From Bog-950 sp964631835 (GTDB taxonomy: Bacteria > Bacteroidota > Bacteroidia > Chitinophagales > LD1): a stretch of DNA of 64,000 nt. The position numbers and the translations under genes were made by a program. Each line of letters starts with the position of its first letter. Position 1 is the first letter of the stretch. This document shows positions 15,583 through 24,427 of the stretch, piece by piece. The notes under the pieces are model-generated. The model saw only the letters and a list, made by a program, of their open reading frames with translations. It was not told where the DNA came from and ran no database searches. Location of the stretch: the NCBI GenBank assembly GCA_964631835.1, contig CAZWAD010000019.1:10089-74088 (forward strand), written 5' to 3'.

Positions 15583-17169
15583 TTACTGCGTCAGCTCTTC
15601 GCGGCTTTTGGGCTTGCGCTCAATTTGCCAGTTAAAATCCTTGAGCTTGTACTGTTCGGGTGTCAGCATTTTCATGGGCGTAAAAACCGCTTCGGGCTTT
15701 TTAATAAACACAATCTTCTCAATCTGCTTCTCCTTGAAGTAAATGGTAATATCGGTGCAAATGGCTTTGTTCACCCCCACATATTTCTCCTTATCGTTTT
15801 TGCCGAAGTATAAACTTTCGGAACTACCCTTAACATCCATCTGCCGAAGTTCGTTCTCCTCGAAATAGCCAAAGATATCGGTGCCTTTAATCTGGTCGAA
15901 ATACTTTCTGCCCGATGGCGAAATGATAAACCCCGACCGGTAAATGTCGAACCGGTGGGCTTTTTTGTTTTTGGTATGAAGAAAAGCGGTGTCGCCACTG
16001 ATTTGAACATTGCTGCTCCACAGCACCGGGCTGTAATACATGCGGAAGATAGAATCGCGGAAAGTATAAAACAGCGAGTCGCAAACGCCCTGCATGTCTT
16101 TCATGAACATGCGCACTTTATGGTAAGCGAAAAAGTTGCGCACCGTGTCGCGCTCCGATTCGTTTTCCGATTTCAGGGTGTCGGCAGTCAGGAACAACGA
16201 GTCGTTGTCCATTTGGTAAATGAGCAACGGCTTTTGAGTAGCCATAATAAACTGTTTTTGGTCGAAGAACTCGCCATAGCTGCCGAACATTTCGGTTTGC
16301 ATGGAGGAGTCAACCCACTGAAACCTGCCGATAGCTTTTCCAAACCCGCGGAAGCGCTCGTAGTACAGGCTGTCGGCAAACAGCCTTTGAGGCGGGTCAA
16401 CCACCACGGTGTTTTTTCCGAAAGAAGAAACATCGCTCTTGCTGTCGTACCAGCCGTTGTTGCAGTAAATGCGGCTGCTTTTGTTATGGATAATGGTATT
16501 GCCGAAAAAAGTGGAGACCTCCGTTTCCACATGATACTTCAGCGTATCGGAAGTAAGGTTGTAGTTAGGGTCGGTAATGATTACGTTGTTGTTGAAGAAA
16601 ACCTCTTTGGTACTGCTGAAGTAGTATCCTTTGGTGCTGGTAATTTCGGTGGAGTCTTTGAACACGCGCCCACCGGTGAGGTAATAACTCTTCTTGTTTT
16701 TGATATCGTAAAACAATTCATCGGTGAAAAGAATCATTTTGCTGTCGCTGAGGCGGGCATTGCCTTTCAGCTTCGAAAACTTTTTGTTGCCATCATGAAA
16801 TAAAGTCTCGGAATGTGCATGAACGGTATCCTGCTGAATATGCACATGCCCCCAGGCTTCTACCGAATTGGTTTCTTTATTGAGGTTGGCGCTGTCGCAC
16901 CACATGTGGATTTCATCCTGTTTTAGTTCAACATTGCCCACTAAGCGGGTGAACTTCTTTCCGCCAATTTCCTGCATCTTCAGGTAATCGGCATTGATGA
17001 TTTCTACTTCTTTGGTTTGCTCCTGGGGTGTTGCAGTAGTAACAGCAGATTGAGAATAGCATATCGAAAAGAATGAGAAATGAGAAATGAAAAATGAAAA
17101 ATGCTTAAAGCACCTGTTTCTTTCGGGAAGTTGTTTTGACAATAGCGGCAGTAAGGCGGATAAGCTCAT
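15583..17169 (-). CDS. OstA-like (LptA/organic solvent tolerance) envelope protein, 5' end rearranged
   Basis: The conserved part (from QTKEVEIINADYLKMQEIGG to the end, ~480 residues) is a Bacteroidetes OstA-like protein: repeated beta strands such as LVGNVELKQDEIHMWCDSA, LYGNTIIHN-type and VEAWGHVHIQQDTVHAHSE, as in LptA/LptD N-domains that carry lipopolysaccharide through the periplasm. The start is a problem: no ATG precedes the conserved part until inside the downstream-frame four-helix-bundle gene (17105-17476). I give the ATG at 17169 as the last usable one, making 528 residues. The sequence just before the conserved part, HFSFFISHFSFFSICYSQS, is encoded by simple-sequence repeat and looks hydrophobic, possibly a makeshift signal peptide. 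Confidence 0.8.
   Translation of the reverse strand: MSLSALLPLLSKQLPERNRCFKHFSFFISHFSFFSICYSQSAVTTATPQEQTKEVEIINADYLKMQEIGGKKFTRLVGNVELKQDEIHMWCDSANLNKETNSVEAWGHVHIQQDTVHAHSETLFHDGNKKFSKLKGNARLSDSKMILFTDELFYDIKNKKSYYLTGGRVFKDSTEITSTKGYYFSSTKEVFFNNNVIITDPNYNLTSDTLKYHVETEVSTFFGNTIIHNKSSRIYCNNGWYDSKSDVSSFGKNTVVVDPPQRLFADSLYYERFRGFGKAIGRFQWVDSSMQTEMFGSYGEFFDQKQFIMATQKPLLIYQMDNDSLFLTADTLKSENESERDTVRNFFAYHKVRMFMKDMQGVCDSLFYTFRDSIFRMYYSPVLWSSNVQISGDTAFLHTKNKKAHRFDIYRSGFIISPSGRKYFDQIKGTDIFGYFEENELRQMDVKGSSESLYFGKNDKEKYVGVNKAICTDITIYFKEKQIEKIVFIKKPEAVFTPMKMLTPEQYKLKDFNWQIERKPKSREELTQ
17071..17102. repeat. Left simple-sequence repeat flanking the four-helix-bundle gene
   Basis: Repeated GAGAAATGA/GAAAAATGA-type words on the plus strand, forming an inverted repeat with 17474-17506. 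It follows the four-helix-bundle stop codon by 3 bases and encodes the HFSFF stretch of the OstA-like frame. Confidence 0.75.
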
Positions 17170-17476
17170 CGCAATCTGCATAAAGAGAGTTAAACATTTT
17201 TTTGTCCATGTAATTGCAGGTAAATAAAAGGCGCAGCCAAAAACGGGTTTCGCGTGCCTCTTTGTAAGCAACTCCCATTTTTGCCGAAAAGTCCTTATAA
17301 GAAAATCCGCCTGCGGCTTCTTCAGCATTAGCACCTATTGATGTTCCGCTTCTTGCAATTTGCGATGAAATGTGAAATTCTTTTTTCTGCTCGCGAAGAT
17401 ATTTTGTAAGTTTTATGATTCGAACAGCAAAAGCAAACGATTTTCGAAGAATAATATTCTCTTTCTCATCAGCCAT
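17105..17476 (-). CDS. Four-helix-bundle protein (23S rRNA IVS / S23 family, TIGR02436-like)
   Basis: 123 residues, the family length. Features: FAVRIIKLTKYLREQKKEFH, the signature SSQIARSGTSIGANAEEA, KMGVAYKEARETRFWLRLL and DELIRLTAAIVK, i.e. four amphipathic helices. The family forms homopentameric bundles; relatives occur inside 23S rRNA intervening sequences and as Avd accessory proteins of diversity-generating retroelements (established knowledge). Here no retroelement is present. The gene starts within one simple-sequence repeat (17474-17506) and ends beside its inverted partner (17071-17102), and it interrupts the 5' end of the OstA-like gene, so it looks like a small inserted cassette. 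Confidence 0.92.
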   Translation of the reverse strand: MADEKENIILRKSFAFAVRIIKLTKYLREQKKEFHISSQIARSGTSIGANAEEAAGGFSYKDFSAKMGVAYKEARETRFWLRLLFTCNYMDKKMFNSLYADCDELIRLTAAIVKTTSRKKQVL

Positions 17477-17506
17477 TTCTCATTTTTCATTTCTCATTTC
17501 ACATTT
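17474..17506. repeat. Right simple-sequence repeat flanking the four-helix-bundle gene
   Basis: CATTTCTCATTTTTCATTTC-type words; its reverse complement matches the left flank at 17071-17102. The start codon of the four-helix-bundle gene lies at its inner edge. Confidence 0.75.
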
Positions 17507-17513
17507 ATTTCTT

Positions 17514-18512
17514 CTATTTCATTCCGCTTTCGTTATACTTTACAGCTCTGCGCTCTTCGGCTTTTTTGCTGCCGAGAACATTGATGCTGATATAGCGGTA
17601 AGGGCGCTCTTTTACATCGCGCAGCAACACGTTCAGGTTCATAACGGCTGAATCTACTTTGGCGTACAGCTCATCTTCTTTAATCACCTTGCCTAGGGTG
17701 CCGTTTCCTTCGTTAATATCTTTTACAATTTCGTTGAGCTGAGTAATGGCCGTGTTGAGGTTTTCGATGGTTTGCTTGATGTTGGCCTGCTTGAGTGAGT
17801 CGGTAAAGTCACCGGCATTGTTCAGGATTTTTGTGATGGTTTCGTTGCTCTTTTCCACGTTGGCGGTAATGCTTTGCAGGTTGCTTATGGTGAGGCGGAG
17901 GGTTTGCGAGTTCTGGGCAAGGATGGTGTCAATCTGCTTGAGGATTTGGTTGATTTCGGCCAGCGAGGTATGAAAACTTTGAGGGTTTCCGGCATCGAAC
18001 ATCATCTTTATTCCCCGGATGGTGCTGTCCAGCTGCGGCATCATGCGCTGAATGTTAATCATAATAGGGTCAATTTGGTTGCCTATTTGTTCGGTTAAGT
18101 CTTGTTTGAACGAAGTGCTTATGGTGTCGCCCTCTTTATAATATTCCTTTGAGTTGCCGAAAACGAGGTTTACCTTTTTGCTGCCGAAAAAATCAGTAGA
18201 AACCAGCGAGGCAATAGTGCTGTCGCTTTTGGGAATGCGCAAGGTTTTATCAAGCGCAAACTTAACTATGATTTTACCGGTTTCTGTATTCCGTTTCATT
18301 TCGCTTACACGGCCCACGGGGAAGCCGTTGTATTCAACAATGTTGGATTTATTAAGACCGTCAACGCGCTCGTAAACGGCATAGTAGTCTTTGGTGTTTT
18401 CAAAGAGGTTGATGCCTTTGAGAAAGTAGAAACCGAGGACAAAAATGATAATTACTATAGTAGAAAAAATGCCAACCTTCGCCTGATTTGTCACCGGATT
18501 AAATTTCGCCAA
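17514..18512 (-). CDS. MCE/MlaD family lipid-transport protein
   Basis: 332 residues. One N-terminal transmembrane helix (VGIFSTIVIIIFVLGFYFL, about residues 13-31) is followed by an MCE/MlaD domain (residues ~38-125) with YERVDGLNKSNIVEYNGFPV and GRVSEM. The C-terminal ~190 residues are long coiled-coil helices rich in Asn/Gln/Thr (INQILKQIDTILAQNSQTL). MlaD-type proteins form hexameric rings that move lipids between inner and outer membranes. It lies between the amidase gene (33 bp upstream) and the OstA-like gene, an arrangement of envelope genes I recall from other Bacteroidetes, except that the four-helix-bundle gene splits it here. Confidence 0.92.
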   Translation of the reverse strand: MAKFNPVTNQAKVGIFSTIVIIIFVLGFYFLKGINLFENTKDYYAVYERVDGLNKSNIVEYNGFPVGRVSEMKRNTETGKIIVKFALDKTLRIPKSDSTIASLVSTDFFGSKKVNLVFGNSKEYYKEGDTISTSFKQDLTEQIGNQIDPIMINIQRMMPQLDSTIRGIKMMFDAGNPQSFHTSLAEINQILKQIDTILAQNSQTLRLTISNLQSITANVEKSNETITKILNNAGDFTDSLKQANIKQTIENLNTAITQLNEIVKDINEGNGTLGKVIKEDELYAKVDSAVMNLNVLLRDVKERPYRYISINVLGSKKAEERRAVKYNESGMK

Positions 18513-18545
18513 AAATATTGTTTTGAAAGAGAAATAAAAATCAAC

Positions 18546-19904
18546 TTACTGCGATTCGAAGGCTTTGAGCATGTCAGCACTCATGCGTACTCCATCTTTA
18601 AAGCCGACAATGTAAGCGTCTTTGTAGCTATTGGCATGTGCGGACTTGAGGAGGTCTCTGGCTTCGGCATAAAACTCGGTGCTGCCGCCATAGTAGCGGG
18701 TAAGACCTGAATCAAGTTCATCGCAGCTTAAGGTATTAAACAGCTTGAGCAGCCTGCTATAGTCTTTCAGTTCGCCTTTAAGCGTAAACAACTGTACTTT
18801 GAAAACAATTCCCTTTCCAGGTTTGTTATCAGGCACCAGCGGATGGCGGTTGGAGCCGGGCTTGGGCACAATCGGTTCGGGTTTGGGAGTGGCGGGTTTA
18901 ACGGGCTCAGTTTTTACCGGTTCCGGTTTCACTGGCTCCGGTTTAGTTTCCACCGCAGAAGTGGTTTCCTCCTTTGCAGGTTCGGTTTTCTTCGGCTCCT
19001 CTGTATCTTTCTTTTCAACTGCAGTTGGCTTGGCAGATGTTTCCGGTTTTACATTTTCAGACGCAGACACTTTTGAAGAGGGTTCACGTTTTACAACCGG
19101 CTGTGCTTCATCAAAAGTATCCTCAATCATTTGGGTTGAGCCTTCCATTTCGTTTTTGTAATCGCGAAAGGCATTGAATAAACCGGCTGCTATCTGGTCC
19201 TGCCCCTTTACCGAGTTCAGAAATTTTTCTTCCTCGGCATTGGATATAAAGCCTATTTCAGCCAACAGGCTTGGCATTGCGGTTTTATAAAGCACGTAGA
19301 AGCCTGCCTGTTTTACTCCCAGGCTCTTCCTCTTTGCATAAGTCTCCATCTGGTTTTCCACCTTCGAAGCAAAATCAATGCTTTGGTCGAGGAAGGCGTT
19401 CTGCTTCATGCTCATGATAATATGACCCTCGGGAGTATTGGGGTTGAAGTCGTAGTTTTTATCGCGGTCGTCTTCTAACAGAATAACAGCGTTCTCGCGC
19501 TTGGCAACTTCAAGGTTGGCTTCGGAACGGTGCAAACCCAAAATATAAGAACTGGAGCCATAAAGACCATCGTTAGTTGATGAATTGCAGTGAATGGCTA
19601 CGAACAAATCAGCTTTGGCTTTGTTGGCAATCTCAGCCCGCTGGTGAAGTTCGAGAAACACATCAGTTTTTCGGGTATAAACCACTTTTACATCCGGAAA
19701 GTTTTTCTGAACGTACTCCCCGAACTTTAAAGCTACAGCCAGTGCCACATCTTTTTCGTATGATTTGTTGGCACCTATGGCTCCCGGGTCTTTACCTCCG
19801 TGTCCGGCATCAATCACAATGGTTTTGAGCTGAAAATTGTTTTTAGCACTGGCTGAAAAAGCAATCAAAAAAGTCATTATGAACAATATGAGGCGGAATC
19901 GCAC
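18546..19904 (-). CDS. N-acetylmuramoyl-L-alanine amidase (Amidase_3) with Pro-rich linker and SPOR-like end
   Basis: 452 residues. A signal peptide (MRFRLILFIMTFLIAFSASA) starts at GTG 19904; an internal ATG at 19877 is an alternative. The Amidase_3 domain (residues ~28-245) has zinc ligands His35 in DAGHGG, Glu50 in KSYEKD and His105 in VAIHCNSS. It cleaves the amide between MurNAc and the stem peptide in the periplasm, e.g. during daughter-cell separation. Residues ~270-365 are a low-complexity linker of repeated EPVKPEPVKT-type words; the last ~85 residues (FKVQLFTLKGELKDYSRLL) resemble a SPOR peptidoglycan-binding domain. Divergent from lptD. Confidence 0.93.
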   Translation of the reverse strand: MRFRLILFIMTFLIAFSASAKNNFQLKTIVIDAGHGGKDPGAIGANKSYEKDVALAVALKFGEYVQKNFPDVKVVYTRKTDVFLELHQRAEIANKAKADLFVAIHCNSSTNDGLYGSSSYILGLHRSEANLEVAKRENAVILLEDDRDKNYDFNPNTPEGHIIMSMKQNAFLDQSIDFASKVENQMETYAKRKSLGVKQAGFYVLYKTAMPSLLAEIGFISNAEEEKFLNSVKGQDQIAAGLFNAFRDYKNEMEGSTQMIEDTFDEAQPVVKREPSSKVSASENVKPETSAKPTAVEKKDTEEPKKTEPAKEETTSAVETKPEPVKPEPVKTEPVKPATPKPEPIVPKPGSNRHPLVPDNKPGKGIVFKVQLFTLKGELKDYSRLLKLFNTLSCDELDSGLTRYYGGSTEFYAEARDLLKSAHANSYKDAYIVGFKDGVRMSADMLKAFESQ

Positions 19905-19962
19905 GTTTTGGTTTTTTTAATTTTGACGCAACTTTAAGGAATTTCCATCATTCAAGGTCGAG

Positions 19963-22683
19963 TTGCTTGTCATTAATTCGGGAAGATTGAATTTACTGAA
20001 ACAAATATACTCCGGCTGTACAGTTTTCAGAGGAAAATTCAGCTTGTATTTAGCCACAGTTCTCATAGGGTTGTCTAATTTATTAAGTGCGAATTCCGTA
20101 CCGCATTATACTTCAGAAGTTTTGATAACTGCGGAAGTGTTTAATGCAAGCGATTCTATTGTAAACGCTGCTTCCGATTCAATTATTGCAGATACACTGA
20201 TGGTAAATGATACTCTCGATTTAGCTGACCAAAGCGAAATACAGGATATTATCACTTACAAAGCCGAAGATTCTATAGTGTATAACATGAGTACCAAGAA
20301 GATGTACCTGTATAGCACTACGGAACTTCATTACCAGAAAATAACCCTGAATGCGGACCAGACCGAGTTCGACTGGAACACTTTTACGCTTACTGCCCGC
20401 GGCACAACGGATAGCACCGGAAGCATGAAAGGCAAGCCGGTTTTCAAAGATGATGATAAAGAATACAAAGCCGACTCAATGAAGTATAACTTCAAAACAA
20501 AAAAGGGAATGGTGTATCATGTGCTTACTCAGGAGGGTGATGCGTATGTCCACAGTGAGCAGGTAAAAAAAAATGAGTTTGATGAATGGTATGGTAAAGG
20601 CGCTAAATACACTACCTGCGATTTGGAACATCCGCATTTTTACTTCAAGGCAAAGAAAGTAAAGGTTGTTCCTAACAAGGTAATGGTTACCGGTCCTGCA
20701 AATTTGTGGGTAGCTGATGTGCCAACTCCGCTTTATCTTCCATTCGGGCTTTTTCCGGTGAAGAAAACCCAGCATTCCGGTCTTATTTTACCGGAGTATG
20801 GTCAAATAGGCGTGCAAACTTTCTTTTTGCGTAACGGAGGTTACTATTGGGCGGTAAATGATTATCTCGGTTTAAAGTTTCTCGGACAAGTAGCAACCAA
20901 CGGTTTAGTTGGCGCAGGAATGAATGCCCAATATGCGCTTCGCTACAAATTTACCGGTAACCTGGCTTTTAATTACATACGCACTCCGCCTGCTGACCCT
21001 GATAGACCGAGGGCAAGGGCAAGTAACTCTTATAATCTTTCATGGTCGCATAATCAGGATTCGCGCTCTATCCCTAATTCTAATTTCGGAGCAAGTGTTC
21101 AAATGATGAGTGCTGATTATTATTCGGCAAGTTTTGAAACGAGCGAAAAACGGCTGAGTACTAATTTCAGCTCGGCAATTAATTTTTCGCATACTTTTCC
21201 CAGAACGCCTTTCAACATTACCATTAGCCTGAACCACAGTCAGAATTTGCTCACGCGCAATATTGATTTCACACTTCCCAATTTTCACTTCGGGGTATCG
21301 CGCGTATCTCCGTTTAAGAGCAAAATCCAAACCGGTAAGCCCAAGTGGTATGAGAGCATCGGGTTTACTTACTCATTCGATTTCAAAAACCAGTTGAGTA
21401 CTTACGATTCGGTTCTTTTCACAGCTGAAAGTGCAGACCGGTTCCGGTTCGGTATTAACCAGCAGTTTAATGTAGATGCTCCCCTTCGTATATTGAAGTA
21501 TTTTAACCTTACGCCTTCGTTCCAGTACCAGGAGCGCACTTATTTTAAAGGCGTTGTGAAATACTGGGACCCCGATACGGTTTTTGTGGTGAACAACAAC
21601 GGAACCGTAGATACGCTCGCAGGGCAAATCAAGAGCGATACCATTTGGCGGTTTAATTCGGCACGAAATTTCAGTGCACAGATTTCAATGAATACCAAAG
21701 TGACGGGTATTTTCAAATTTCGTGGCAAATACCTCAAGGGGATTAAACATGTTTTTACTCCCACTGTTTCGTTTTCATATAGTCCGGATTTTGCCAGCGA
21801 GCCGTTTAAATATTATGGTGTAGTGCAAAGCGATGCAGGGGGTAGCGAAACAAAGTATTCGGTTTTTGAGCCTAACGCTATATTCGGAGTTCCGGCAAGT
21901 GGGCGTGTGGCTCAGCTTAGCTGGAGCCTGAACAATAATTTTGAAATGAAAACTTATTCAAAAAAAGATACGATTAATCATGAGAAAAAAGTGGGATTTC
22001 TCGACCAGGTTACATTAAACGGAGGGTATAATTTTATGGCTGATTCGCTTAGGTTGCAGCCTTTTAACCTCACGGTGGTTTCGTCACGAATTTTTAATTT
22101 AATCAACCTGAACTTTAATGCGGTGTTCGACCCATATGCAGTGGATACGAACAATCGTAAAATAAATAAGTTTGAGTGGAATGAGCACCGGAGACTGCTT
22201 CGTTTTTCATCCGCGAATATTAGTGCCAGCATGAGCCTGCATAGCAAACCGCGTTCTTCCCAGCCTGACCTGGCTCCCGCACCTGCATTTATAGCCGATT
22301 ATGTTTCGTACAACCCCGACAAGATTTATGATTTCGATATTCCGTGGAATGTTAGCCTTTCATACAATTTTAACATCACCAAAGGAACTTTTGCCAATCC
22401 CGATACAATATTGACAGTTCAAAGTGTGCGGGCTTCGCTTGATTTTAATATTACTCCTAAATGGAAGGTTACCGGCAACACTGGTTTCGACATAAGCCGC
22501 AGGCAAATTACCCTCACCAATATTTCGGTAATACGCGACCTGCACTGTTGGGAACTTACTTTTACCTGGACACCGCCACTGCCTACTTTCCCCAACCAGC
22601 AGTTTACTATTTTATTGCATCCTAAATCTCCAACACTCAAAGACTTGAAGCTGGAGAAAAAGAATGCGTTGAGGCAGTTCTGA
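19963..22683 (+). CDS. LptD-like outer-membrane LPS assembly protein
   Basis: Up to 906 residues. After a signal segment (GKFSLYLATVLIGLSNLLSA) comes an OstA-type beta-jellyroll region (residues ~85-230: YSTTELHYQKITLNADQTEF, MKYNFKTKKGMVYHVLTQEG) and then a long beta-barrel with many aromatic strands, the layout of LptD, which inserts lipopolysaccharide into the outer leaflet. PTPLYLPFGLFPVKKTQHSG is a conserved Bacteroidetes LptD block. There is no ATG before residue 108; translation must begin at TTG 19963 or TTG 19987. It is divergent from the amidase and ends 4 bp from rlmN, convergent. Confidence 0.9.
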   Translation: MLVINSGRLNLLKQIYSGCTVFRGKFSLYLATVLIGLSNLLSANSVPHYTSEVLITAEVFNASDSIVNAASDSIIADTLMVNDTLDLADQSEIQDIITYKAEDSIVYNMSTKKMYLYSTTELHYQKITLNADQTEFDWNTFTLTARGTTDSTGSMKGKPVFKDDDKEYKADSMKYNFKTKKGMVYHVLTQEGDAYVHSEQVKKNEFDEWYGKGAKYTTCDLEHPHFYFKAKKVKVVPNKVMVTGPANLWVADVPTPLYLPFGLFPVKKTQHSGLILPEYGQIGVQTFFLRNGGYYWAVNDYLGLKFLGQVATNGLVGAGMNAQYALRYKFTGNLAFNYIRTPPADPDRPRARASNSYNLSWSHNQDSRSIPNSNFGASVQMMSADYYSASFETSEKRLSTNFSSAINFSHTFPRTPFNITISLNHSQNLLTRNIDFTLPNFHFGVSRVSPFKSKIQTGKPKWYESIGFTYSFDFKNQLSTYDSVLFTAESADRFRFGINQQFNVDAPLRILKYFNLTPSFQYQERTYFKGVVKYWDPDTVFVVNNNGTVDTLAGQIKSDTIWRFNSARNFSAQISMNTKVTGIFKFRGKYLKGIKHVFTPTVSFSYSPDFASEPFKYYGVVQSDAGGSETKYSVFEPNAIFGVPASGRVAQLSWSLNNNFEMKTYSKKDTINHEKKVGFLDQVTLNGGYNFMADSLRLQPFNLTVVSSRIFNLINLNFNAVFDPYAVDTNNRKINKFEWNEHRRLLRFSSANISASMSLHSKPRSSQPDLAPAPAFIADYVSYNPDKIYDFDIPWNVSLSYNFNITKGTFANPDTILTVQSVRASLDFNITPKWKVTGNTGFDISRRQITLTNISVIRDLHCWELTFTWTPPLPTFPNQQFTILLHPKSPTLKDLKLEKKNALRQF

Positions 22684-22687
22684 GTAT

Positions 22688-23722
22688 TTATTTATTTGCC
22701 AATTGTCCGCAGGCGGCATCAATATCTTTACCGCGGCTTCTACGTACGGCAACGTTTAAGCCTTTGTTGCGCAAGTGCCTCACAAACGTATCGCGCTTTT
22801 CTGGTTTGGCCTTGTAGAAATCTACTCCTTCAACTCGGTTGTATTCAATGATATTGATGAATGAAGGAACTTTTTTGTTTAGTTCCAAAAGATCGTTCGC
22901 ATCCCCAATGGAATCATTGAACTTGTCAAACAGGATATATTCGAAAGTGATTTTATTGCCGGTTTTTTCATAAAAGTAATTGAGCGCTTCAAAAACTGTT
23001 TCAAGATTGTTGGAGCGGTTAATGTCCATAATTCGGTCGCGTTTTTCGTCATTGGCGGCATGGAGTGAAAGAGCGAGGTTGAATTTTACGTTGTCGTCAG
23101 CTAGCCGTTTAATTCCTTTGGCAATACCCGAAGTAGAAACCGTAATTCGTTTCTGAGCTATGCCTAAACCTTCTTGCGAAGTAATGTGTCGAATGCTCGT
23201 CATTACATTTTCATAGTTGAGCAGAGGTTCACCCATACCCATATAAACTATGTTGGTGAGCGGTTTGTTGTTTTGGTCGAAAGCATACTTGTTCAGTAGA
23301 ACCACCTGGTCGTAAATTTCACCGGCATCCAGATTTCGTTCCCTCTTTAAGAAACCCGTTGCGCAGAAACTGCAACTAAGCGAACATCCAACTTGCGAAG
23401 AAACACAGGCTGTGTTCCTGTCATCATCGGGAATCATTACTCCTTCAACTAAGCGGTTATCATGTAACTTCATGCCTAGTTTTACCGTGCCATCCTTACT
23501 TCGCTGAACAATATTTTCGGAAACAGGGGAAAGTGTAAACTGTTCGGATAGTTTTTTACGTAGCTCTTTTGAAAGGCTCGTCATTTCGTCAAACGAACGG
23601 GCTGACTTTTTCCAAAGCCATTCATAAACCTGTTTGGCTCTGAACTTTTGCTCACCAATCTTTTCAAACTCGGTAATGAGTTCTTCCACTGTAAATTTTC
23701 GAATATCTCTTTGCAGGCCCAT
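22688..23722 (-). CDS. rlmN: 23S rRNA (adenine2503-C2)-methyltransferase, radical SAM
   Basis: 344 residues from MGLQRDIRKFTVEEL; an upstream in-frame ATG at 23773 adds a non-family extension. It methylates C2 of A2503 in 23S rRNA (and A37 in some tRNAs), tuning translation accuracy. The radical-SAM motif CxxxCxxC is at Cys113, Cys117 and Cys120 (GCSLSCSFCATGF); the VYMGMGEPLLNYENV block, RITVSTSG, FNLALSLHAA and the C-terminal Cys region (RGKDIDAACGQL) with the resolving cysteine are intact. Convergent with lptD. Confidence 0.97.
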   Translation of the reverse strand: MGLQRDIRKFTVEELITEFEKIGEQKFRAKQVYEWLWKKSARSFDEMTSLSKELRKKLSEQFTLSPVSENIVQRSKDGTVKLGMKLHDNRLVEGVMIPDDDRNTACVSSQVGCSLSCSFCATGFLKRERNLDAGEIYDQVVLLNKYAFDQNNKPLTNIVYMGMGEPLLNYENVMTSIRHITSQEGLGIAQKRITVSTSGIAKGIKRLADDNVKFNLALSLHAANDEKRDRIMDINRSNNLETVFEALNYFYEKTGNKITFEYILFDKFNDSIGDANDLLELNKKVPSFINIIEYNRVEGVDFYKAKPEKRDTFVRHLRNKGLNVAVRRSRGKDIDAACGQLANK

Positions 23723-23801
23723 TAACAGCAAATCTAAATGAGTAAAAACAAAAACGGGTCTGAGAATTCCCAAACCCGTTTATACAAGGAAATGATTTTG
23801 G

Positions 23802-24314
23802 TTAGTGAGGAGTTACAGGTGCCGGAGCAGGCATTACCGGAGTTGGATTTGCCGGATCGTTTTTACCGGCATTCGGGTCGTTAACCGTTCCCTGAATCTT
23901 CAATGTTTCATTAGGATTCTTGGCATTTGAAGTGACAGTTACAGTTTTAGTAAAAGGACCTACGCGATTAACGTCATAGTGAACTTTGATAGAACCTTTT
24001 GCACCGGGCATGATTGGTTCTTTCGGACAGGTGGGAACTGTGCAACCACAAGAACCCCTACAGTCTGAAATTATCAGCGCAGATTTTCCGGTGTTAGTGA
24101 ATTTGAATTCGCGGGAAGCAGCATTCTCATCACCTTTGGTAACTGTACCATACTCTAAAGTGGTTGTTTCCCATTTAATTTCCGGGGCGTTCGGATCCGG
24201 AACAGGAGTTACATTTTGAGCGGGGGCGCCAGCCGGTGCAGGAGTTGGAGTAACCTGCGCCATACCTAACACCGTTAGCCCGGCAAAACCTAACATCAGA
24301 AATACTTTTTTCAT
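23802..24314 (-). CDS. DUF1573 exported protein
   Basis: 170 residues. Signal peptide MKKVFLMLGFAGLTVLGMAQ, a Pro/Ala-rich spacer, then a DUF1573 immunoglobulin-like domain: FKFTNTGKSALIISDCRGSC, GCTVPTCPKEPIMPGAKGSI and VTSNAKNPNETLKIQG. These are common small periplasmic or surface proteins in Bacteroidetes; function unknown. Both ends of the mature protein are Pro/Asn/Ala-rich. The reading frame opens at 24359, but a promoter -7 box (24357-24364) lies exactly there, so the ATG at 24314 is the start. Confidence 0.92.
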   Translation of the reverse strand: MKKVFLMLGFAGLTVLGMAQVTPTPAPAGAPAQNVTPVPDPNAPEIKWETTTLEYGTVTKGDENAASREFKFTNTGKSALIISDCRGSCGCTVPTCPKEPIMPGAKGSIKVHYDVNRVGPFTKTVTVTSNAKNPNETLKIQGTVNDPNAGKNDPANPTPVMPAPAPVTPH

Positions 24315-24356
24315 TGTTGTTGTTTTAATGTTTTTAAATGTTTGTCGTTTGTAAAA

Positions 24357-24387
24357 CAAATGTAATGCCTTTTACCGCTCATTCAAT
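24357..24387 (-). promoter_or_regulatory. Promoter of the DUF1573 gene
   Basis: Minus strand: ATTG (24384-24387), 19-base spacer, TACATTTG (24357-24364). The -7 box is a full match to TAnnTTTG and the -33 box differs by one base from TTTG. The start codon follows ~43 bases downstream. Confidence 0.65.
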
Positions 24388-24427
24388 AACTCCTGTTACT
24401 ATGTTTAACGTTTTTTGGGTGTTTCGT

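Noticed and set aside
15043..15635. Open frames on both strands through array 2, containing X residues
   Set aside because: They run through the assembly gap and exist because a 42-bp period keeps frames open; peptides are pure repeat without start signals or a known domain.
15955..16803. 282-codon frame antisense to the OstA-like gene
   Set aside because: Shadow frame of a beta-rich conserved gene; no domain.
17105..17476. Avd accessory protein of a diversity-generating retroelement
   Set aside because: No reverse transcriptase, template repeat or variable target gene is present in the window.
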